Origin: Neurospora crassa OR74A
Taxonomy: Eukaryota > Ascomycota > Sordariomycetes > Sordariales > Sordariaceae
DNA length: 64,000 bases
Reading direction: 5' to 3'
Assembly: GCF_000182925.2 (NCBI RefSeq)
Contig: NC_026507.1
Location: 2,976,001 to 3,040,000, forward strand
Numbering within the stretch: position 1 is the first letter of the stretch; each line of letters starts with the position of its first letter. The position numbers were made by a program, and so were the translations under genes. Shown here in pieces: positions 57,605-64,000 of this stretch. The notes below the pieces were generated by a model, which was given only the letters and a program-made list of their open reading frames with translations, had not been told where the DNA came from and did no database searches.

Positions 57605-57714
57605 AGTGCTCGTTGTGAGGTTCGAACTCCCTGCCTTGCGAGTCCCCAGTCCCACGACGAGTTCGGCAGTAGCGGTCTGATGTTAGACCGCTACCGCTAC
57701 GCCACCTGAACACT
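57605..57714 (-). other. tRNA-like element, possibly a decayed tRNA or SINE head
   Basis: On the minus strand, AGTGTTC at one end can pair with GAGCACT at the other (seven pairs, one G-U). An A-box-like TGGCGTAGCGG and a B-box-like AGTTCGAACCT lie in the right order. A T-arm-like GGGAG-TTCGAAC-CTCAC has one mismatch. In place of a normal anticodon arm there is a very stable hairpin (GTAGCGGTCT paired with AGACCGCTAC around a 6-base loop), followed by a 40-nt stretch closed by CTGCC/GGCAG. It does not fold as a standard tRNA, so it is either degenerate or tRNA-derived. Confidence 0.4.
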
Positions 57715-57883
57715 CTGGCGGACGGGTAACTTGGCTTGTCTTGTGTTGGAAGGAAGGGACGGAGGCCAAGGTTATAAAAGGTGGTACAGTGAAGGGCGGG
57801 AAGGTGGTCGATTAGATCTTTAGGCCCTTGGGGAAGGCGCGAGGCTGGGAGGGCGGTTGTCATCGGTTGAGGAATTTGTCATC

Positions 57884-58186
57884 TTACCCCAAGGCAGTTG
57901 GTTGCATTCTCTGAAGACATACAATCAAGCAGTAGAAGGAAACTAAGCACAATAAAACGATACCGCACCTTCCTGCACTGCTGCTCCTGTCTTCCTCGAG
58001 GCACAGCAGAGTGATGCAGGTCTCCCCTTTGCACTCATTGCGCGCTCGGATATCACAGATCCAATCCTTCACGGCATTGAAGTCTGTCGCGGCGCCGAAA
58101 GACCAATTCACTATCCGGATCGTATTTCCGACAAAAGGGTACAAGTATCCAAAGCTGGTAGTTCGGTTGCTCAAAGTGATATGCAT
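57884..58186 (-). pseudogene. diverged gene fragment, copy A
   Basis: A 100-codon frame on the minus strand contains SFGAATDFNAVKDW, then CDIRARNECKGETCITLLC. The DNA at about 57958-58112 is clearly related to 58633-58815 (copy B), for example GTCTTCCTCGAGGCACAGC against GTCTTCATGCGGACAGC, with the same order of conserved words. After the shared region the frame runs into a hydrophobic, unrelated tail. There is no recognisable start context or family. It is probably the remnant of a duplicated gene. Confidence 0.4.
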
Positions 58187-58558
58187 AGTTATGACGATAG
58201 ATTGCCAAATCTGGCATCACAAAGTTTGTCAAGTCCAAAATGGTACTTGGCTTCGTTACCTGTTAAACCCGCAGTGGTATGTAACTTGCTCTTACGCAGA
58301 TTTGAATGGGTCAATTTACTAGTCTTGCTCGGAGCACACAGAGTTTGGACCATGACCACCAAAGCGACACGACTAATGTCCCCAATAAGACCCTTTTCTT
58401 CTCGTTCTAGCAAAGATTTGTTATAGCGACCTGAATATAACGAGTTAGTAACTCAATCTGACTGTCAACTCGACCCAGATCTAGGTAACCACCAAGTTTG
58501 GACGATATCTGCTTTGCTTGAAACTGAGCCAGTTTTGGCTTGCTTGCGTCCGGCTTAA

Positions 58559-58756
58559 TCATGTGTGACGCACCAAGTACCTACTTTTATCCTCTTTAGC
58601 TAACGCAATTAAATGCTGATGGATGTAGTAATCGATAACGCCTGTCTTTGAACACTGGAACTCGTCTTCATGCGGACAGCGCAGAGTAATGCGGGTACCC
58701 TTCTTTGTCTTCTTCAACGTTCGGATATTATAGACCTGTCTGTCATTTGCCTTGAG
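58559..58756 (-). pseudogene. diverged gene fragment, copy B (possible terminal exon)
   Basis: After an acceptor-like TACTAG, a 65-codon minus-strand frame reads LKANDRQVYNIRTLKKTKKG, then TRITLRCPHEDEFQC and a polar tail to a stop. It matches copy A over the IR..K/N..KG..ITL.C.EED region. The basic-then-Cys arrangement is loosely like the FAR1/MULE-type DNA-binding domains, but this is only a suggestion. No upstream exon with a start codon could be joined, so it is listed as a relic. Confidence 0.4.
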
Positions 58757-59294
58757 CTAGTATTTTCCAATCTGAAACGCATTGAGATGCATTGAAGCTG
58801 CGCGGAAATCTTTTGTAAACCTGTATCAATGTTCTTGATGTTAGTCACCATTCTATCACCTCTTGGCTCAACGTTGGTCCAACTCGGGTTTGTTTTGTTA
58901 CCCCTTTTCCAGTAGTACACGCACAACCCTAACCCAATCCGGTGATGGATTGCCTCGGGAAGTAGGTACCCTGGGAATCGGAATGCTCGGCAAATGGCGG
59001 TCCATGGCCGTAAAATGACGGGGTTCCAACTCAGCGGTCAGTGGCTGACAGCTCCTCACAGCGGGGGAGAAACAGCGGGAACAGCAGCTTGTGATTGCTA
59101 CAACAACAGTGGAAAACATTAGCCTCACGGGCGGAGATGCACCGAAGCCGGACTTCCACTTTAGCTGTATTTGGATTGGGATTTTCTAATAAATAAAGAC
59201 TGACGTAACAAGACTTGGGATTCATCTTGGAAGGTTACAACCAGTTGTCCGTTAGTTGCTGTTTGATTCCCGCTGTTCTCATCAATTATTGGGC

Positions 59295-59907
59295 ATGTCT
59301 CGGATTCTCGCCAGGAGATGCCCTCAAGGGCTTCTGCGTCAGGCCTTCTCGCCTTCGCGCACCAACGTCACCACTACTCCTGTCCGTGCCTTTGCCTCTG
59401 CCACCTCCAACGCTCCCTCCTTTAACTGGGAAGACCCTCTCAACCACAAGTCTCTCTTGACCGAGGATGAGATTGCCATCGGTGAGACCGCCGAGCGTTA
59501 CTGCCAGGAACAGCTTTTCCCCCGCGTGCTACAGGCCTATCGCGATGAGCACTACGACCCCAAGATTCTCGAGGAGATGGGCGATTTGGGCCTGCTGGGC
59601 GCTACCATCGAAGGCTATGGCTGCGCCGGCGTCTCCTCCGTGGCCAGCGGTCTGATCACCCGCGCCGTCGAGCGCGTCGACAGCGGTTACCGCAGCGGCA
59701 TGTCCGTCCAGTCCTCGCTCGTCATGGGCCCCATCAACGACTTCGGCACCGCGGAGCAAAAGGAGCGTTTCCTGCCGGGCATGGCCAAGGGCAAGATCAT
59801 CGGTGCCTTTGGCCTGACTGAGCCCAACCACGGCTCCGATCCGGGCTCCATGGAGACCGTCGCCCGTCCCCACCCTACCAAGGAGGGCGTCTATCTGCTT
59901 AGCGGCT

Positions 59908-59944
<37 letters not shown>

Positions 59945-60666
59945 CCTGGTCGTCTGGGCCAAGCTTCAGGAGACGGGCAAGATCCGTGGCTTCCTGGTTG
60001 AGCGGTCCGCCTGCCCACCAGGTACGCTCGAAACCCCCCAGATCAAGAACAAGACGGGTCTGCGGGCCTCCATCACGGGCATGATCCAGCTAGACAACTG
60101 CCCAGTGCCCAAGGAAAACATGTTCCCCGAAATCGAAGGGCTCAAGGGCCCCTTCACGTGCCTCAACAGCGCCCGCTTCGGTATTGCCTTCGGCATGATG
60201 GGCGCGCTCGAGGACTGCCTGGCTCGGGCCCGCACCTACGCCCTCGAGCGCAAGCAGTTCAAGGGCAACCCGCTGGCCAAGTACCAGCTCGTGCAGAAGA
60301 AGCTGGCCGAGGCGGCCACCGACGTCGCCTACGGTACCCTGGCTGCCATCCAGGTCGGCCGCCTCAAGGACGAGGGCAAGGCCACGCCCGAGATGATCAG
60401 CATGATCAAGCGCCAGAACTGTGATCGCACCCTGTACCACGCCCGCACGCTGCAGGAGATCTTTGGTGGTAATGCTGTGTCAGATGAGTACCATATTGGC
60501 CGTGTTGTTGCCAACTTGTATGTAACGCAGACATATGAGGGCCAGAGTGATATTCACAGTAAGTTTGACCTTCCAAATGGGTAGGCAGGTGAAGTGGAGA
60601 TGCTGACTGATTAATTTAGGTCTTATTCTGGGAAGAGCTATCACTGGTGTTCAGGCTTTCGTGTAA
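59295..60666 (+). CDS. GCDH: glutaryl-CoA dehydrogenase, mitochondrial
   Basis: This FAD enzyme of the acyl-CoA dehydrogenase family oxidises and decarboxylates glutaryl-CoA to crotonyl-CoA in lysine and tryptophan breakdown. Exons 59295-60558 and 60620-60666 encode 436 residues. The 61-nt intron (GTAAGT, TTTAG) splits the codon after the catalytic motif and restores the conserved ending SLILGRAITGVQAFV. The start MSRILARRCPQGLLRQAF opens a basic mitochondrial presequence; an in-frame ATG 13 codons upstream is less typical. Motifs: SGYRSGMSVQSSLVM, GAFGLTEPNHGSDPGSM (FAD and substrate binding), KTWITNSPIADVLVVWA, LNSARFGIAFGMMGALEDCL, YALERKQFKGNPLAKYQ, and TYEGQSDIHS with the expected catalytic Glu near residue 415. 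Length and motif order match the family closely. Human GCDH has YEGTHDIH at the catalytic site; here the middle residues are QS. Confidence 0.95.
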
Positions 60667-61536
60667 GACGGTGTAAAATCAGCTTTCTTCATTTTAGCGA
60701 GGTTTGTTGTGTGGGATTGAACGGGAGCGCATTGTCATATTTTATGTACAGTAACAAATTTCGGTGTTTGAATGGATACCACCAATTTGACCGCGCGGTC
60801 ATGACTGCTTCCTCTTGCACACTTGGTTTGCTCTTTTTAACTGAATTATTCCAGACTGAAACCAGAGCATCCCTTCCCCTCAGTTATTCCCCTGGCATTG
60901 ATTCACGAAAGGGTCCAGAAGCCAGTTTGTCCAAAATGATGACACTGACCTCACCAAGCAGAAGTGGCCCATACAGGCTAGGTAGCCACTCATGGGATGA
61001 TAAGTAATGCTCTTCTAAGGCCCGCGCTTGCCAAAGACAAGAACAATGTCATTGCCAAGGGTGTGACTTGCTCTCCATCCAGTCCAGTTGCTCATCAGAA
61101 TGAGCGTAGTTCCATGTGTGAAGCCCGGCCCTCGTGGTTGCAATCCAGCTGTGGTGGTGTGCTGTCGTCTCGTGCTTAGATCATCTTGACTGTCGAATGG
61201 GGCTACCACCCAGATCACGAGTCCAAGTTCGCAAGCATGTTCCGTTTGATGCGTCATTTGGTACCAAGCCTCGGCAGTCCGACCTCGTTTTAGACAACTT
61301 ATCGAGACTGCCATGTTACCTCACGCATACTGCCCATCGTGCTCAAGTGTGACCAGCTTCCCATTGCGAATTCAAGACCTACATAAGGTCCACGATTTCC
61401 ACCTATCCAGGAGTGCTATATCTTCTCCAGCATCATCATCACACGCAATAGCGCCTAAACCAATCCAGACTTAACAAATACAATAACCCAGTTTTAGTAT
61501 TCCCATCTGGATCGATTCAAGAAAGAGAAAGACAAA
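60667..61536. other. intergenic region between GCDH and the Cys-rich ORF
   Basis: This holds the 3' UTR of the dehydrogenase and the A/C-rich leader of the next ORF. No other gene is recognised. Confidence 0.5.
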
Positions 61537-61773
61537 ATGTGTGGCCAGATAAAAACCAGCTACAAATGTCCCGACTGCTCCGACGTAGTCTCCACCAGCA
61601 GCGAACACCTGACGTGCGCAAAGGCAAAATACTGGGGCTCCTGCGGTGATATCCGCGCCGACAACAAGGAGGTCAGCAAGCAGTCTGACAAGTCATGCTC
61701 GAGCTGCAAGAGAAAGAAGGAGGCCGAGGAGAAAAAGAAGAAGAAAGAAAGGGAGGAAGCAGCAAGAAAATAG
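61537..61773 (+). CDS. small Cys-rich protein with charged tail, 78 residues
   Basis: I do not recognise a named family, but the pattern resembles short fungus-specific Cys-rich proteins. The ATG context (ACAAAATGTGTG) is good. Seven Cys (positions 2, 11, 14, 27, 36, 54, 57) plus His24 could make one or two zinc sites: CPDC and CSSC form two clear CxxC knuckles. The last 20 residues are a Lys/Glu run (KRKKEAEEKKKKKEREEAARK), predicted as a single charged helix. There is no signal peptide, so it is probably intracellular. The gene is intronless and isolated. The coding look of the first 58 residues supports it, while the low-complexity tail weakens the case. Confidence 0.6.
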   Translation: MCGQIKTSYKCPDCSDVVSTSSEHLTCAKAKYWGSCGDIRADNKEVSKQSDKSCSSCKRKKEAEEKKKKKEREEAARK

Positions 61774-64000
61774 GGAGGATGCCGTGGGTACCTACCTCCC
61801 TTAGTGAGGGCAGCCGCACCAAATACCCTGGCTTATGGTCAGTGGGAGTTGGTACTTTGAGTACATACCTAGAGGTAGGGTCGAGGGAGGCCGAAGGAAT
61901 TGAGTGATGGGAAAGAAGGAATCGAGAAAAGAAGGATCTTTCCGTTTCACAACGACTGGAACCACACTGTACTCTTCCCACCATCCGCCCGCGGTTGCCG
62001 TGACAAGGACGATGCCTATTGCCCGGTGGTGTGACTTTTCTTATAGCCCAACCGCACATCAGAATAAGGTAGTTCCATGTGTATGTGTAATGCCCTCACA
62101 ATTGCTGTTGTGTTAATGCTCGGCTTGCCGGTTAGTATTGATGCCTTCTTGTGTTTTTTGTTCCGCACCTTCGACAGGTAGTCGACGGACGAGTGTATTC
62201 ATAGATGATTCGTCTTGTTGGCATATGGTTGGTCGATTGGGTTTGCTATTCCGGTTCTTATATGGCTTTGTCGTATGAGCATGAGATGTTGGAGTCGTAC
62301 TGTTTTTTTGGCTCGCGATGGTTTGAGTACATGATCATGATCTCATGTTCGGTCGATGGTCGTTCTTCCGTTCTTGATGGACCTTCGTCGCAACGCGCTT
62401 GCCTTGTCGATGATCTGAACCGCTGCTGGGTTTCCGGTTCAACTGGCGCCCTCGGGAACATTTCTCTGGCAAGAACGTTCTGTTGTCGATAGAGGCAAGA
62501 ACCTGCGGCTGCTAGTCAGCTGTTGCGTTGTGGTGTACCTTTCTGTTGTTGCGTCGTGCATCCCGGTCTCGAATAGTCGTTGTTTCCTCAGTTCTCAGGA
62601 AAGCCAAATTGGTGATGCCATGTTGACCGGATCGAACGTATCTGTCTTGCTTGTCGCGGAAGGGGCACTGCCTTGAGTGAAATGGGGTCATGTGTATCAG
62701 GTCAGCTCCCACAAGTATATATATCTCTCTGCTCCCCGACCTCTGAACTCTTTTCTTTCCTTTTCTTCCCCATCTTCTTGCCGGTTCTGTCATGCGCTCA
62801 AGAATCCATGGCAGGGATCTCACTTCGGTGGGATGGGCCCGTAGTTTAGCCACCGCACAATTTCTGGTATCACACTCTCGTCTTTGACGAACAAACACGA
62901 ACATTTTTTTCGTTGCTCTCGTTGGGATGTGTTTCACCGTCCTGGCGAAGTGAAGAAGAAGATCTTCTGACTCAGTCGGTGTTCGTATTGTTGGAAGTGG
63001 TTGGCATGGGTGGTGGGGGCCGTGATTCTGAATTGAAGTCTCTTGCCGGTCAGCTGGTGATTTCTCGATTGAAGTCGTTCCTTAGCAAGAAATTGCCATG
63101 TCCCTATTGTGCCTTGTACGCCTGCTTTCCGAGGGTTGATAACTGTCCCTAAACATCGTGGTGTCGCTAATGTACCCGGTACATAGGTGAAAGGGATCAG
63201 TTGAGCGGCCACATGTTGTACCTGTGGTATGCCGTAAATCTCGACATGTCGTCGTAACATATTTCAGTTTGTTAGTGATCTCGATATGGCCCTTCAAGTT
63301 AACTGATAAATCAATGAGGAGGCATGATTCTGATGGGATTTGTTTGTCGGTTTCCAAAGTATGCTGGCATCATCTTTAGGGGAGTGTTCAGTAATTTGTC
63401 GATGTGAGAAACACAAAAGTCAAGACTGTTGAATGAAGGAAAGGAACAAGAACAGGCCACCCTGAGAACATGAAGGGGAGAACGAGTATTTATTCTCTGA
63501 CTGGACAAAAGAAATGTGGCCATGCAACACCATCTGCGGAGGCATAATTTCTGGACAATTTCCAAGTTTGAGGATGCGTGACAGAAGCCAAGCCCTTAAG
63601 CATCATGCACCCAACTGTGAGATACCTGCAGCCGAATACTCACGAGCACAATGAAATGAACCTTTCATGTACATTGTTAGTCTAATTACCTAGGTAGGCA
63701 CTTAGTTTTGTTGATAATGTCACATTTATTGATACCATTCTCGTGGAGTGCATTGCGACGGAGGTCCGACTTGCACCTGAGAATATGCAACATGATGGAT
63801 GAGCCGGATTTCATGCATAATCACCTCATATAAAACCGCTGCATTTACCCACCTCTTCCACTTGATTTAATGCCCGGATCATCATATACTCACTGCCAGT
63901 TTGTACTCTTGTGGTTGGATGACTCCGTGTCCGGCCGTCCGGGGCCGAGAGGTGCACCATTGCTTGCATATTTGGTACGCCCAAGACCTGAACCCCAAAC
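61774..64000. other. gene-free right end of the window
   Basis: Only short unconvincing frames are seen on both strands. TACCTACC and CCTAGGTAGG-type blocks occur at 61788-61797, 61866-61878 and 63687-63702. A gene entering from beyond 64000 cannot be excluded. Confidence 0.5.

Larger units (their letters stand above)
56858..59294. other. 2.4-kb region with tRNA-like element and duplicated fragment
   Basis: This contains the promoter of the minus-strand disordered-protein gene, a tRNA-like structure at 57605-57714 and two related coding-like fragments described separately. The stretch 58816-59294 probably holds the promoter of glutaryl-CoA dehydrogenase. No complete gene was found. Confidence 0.5.

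Noticed and set aside
1-64000. CRISPR arrays, prokaryotic operons, intact transposons, dispersed 5S rRNA genes
   Set aside because: No regularly spaced palindromic repeats, Shine-Dalgarno-led gene strings, transposase or reverse-transcriptase motifs, or 5S-like sequence were seen on either strand.

Overview
This window looks like nuclear DNA of a filamentous ascomycete, most likely a Sordariales fungus of the Neurospora/Sordaria type (inference). Coding exons are GC-rich. Introns are short (48-167 nt, one of 427 nt), with GTRAGT-like donors and CTRAC branch sites. The protein families are typically fungal: a Zn2Cys6 regulator, mitochondrial polyprenyl synthase, Mss4, Sys1 and allantoinase. 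Intergenic DNA is long and dotted with homopolymer tracts, trinucleotide repeats and short palindromic CCTA/TAGG blocks.

Layout. 1-11.1 kb is gene-poor: an intron-containing tRNA-Glu(UUC) at 1727-1816 (-) and simple repeats. 11.2-13.5 kb holds an AT-hook plus Zn2Cys6 transcription factor. 16-25 kb is the densest stretch: a small ORF, the ubiquinone side-chain synthase COQ1 (-), the V-ATPase assembly factor VMA12, an Eco1/ESCO-type PIP-box plus zinc-finger protein with no acetyltransferase domain, a PsiD-like pyruvoyl decarboxylase, and an unknown 191-residue protein. 25-40 kb is sparse: an unknown 152-residue protein, an NADP-dependent enone/alkenal reductase with four exons (-), and weak or decaying ORFs, including a likely three-exon gene with a SUMO-interaction-like motif. 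40.7-42.4 kb is allantoinase behind a cluster of GATA motifs. 46.6-49.8 kb is the PI4P 5-kinase MSS4. 51.5-57 kb holds SYS1 (-), COA6 and a large disordered protein (-). 57-59 kb holds a tRNA-like element and two diverged copies of a coding fragment. 59.3-60.7 kb is glutaryl-CoA dehydrogenase, followed by a small Cys-rich ORF at 61.5 kb.

The recognised genes are mostly unrelated housekeeping functions and form no operon or obvious metabolic cluster. Three are mitochondrial (COQ1, COA6, glutaryl-CoA dehydrogenase). Two serve the endomembrane system (VMA12 in the ER, SYS1 in the Golgi), and MSS4 makes the plasma-membrane lipid PI(4,5)P2. No intact transposon, CRISPR array or prokaryote-like system was seen. 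Exon boundaries were placed by eye from splice signals and from continuity of the conserved protein, so they are strong where the family is known and tentative elsewhere.
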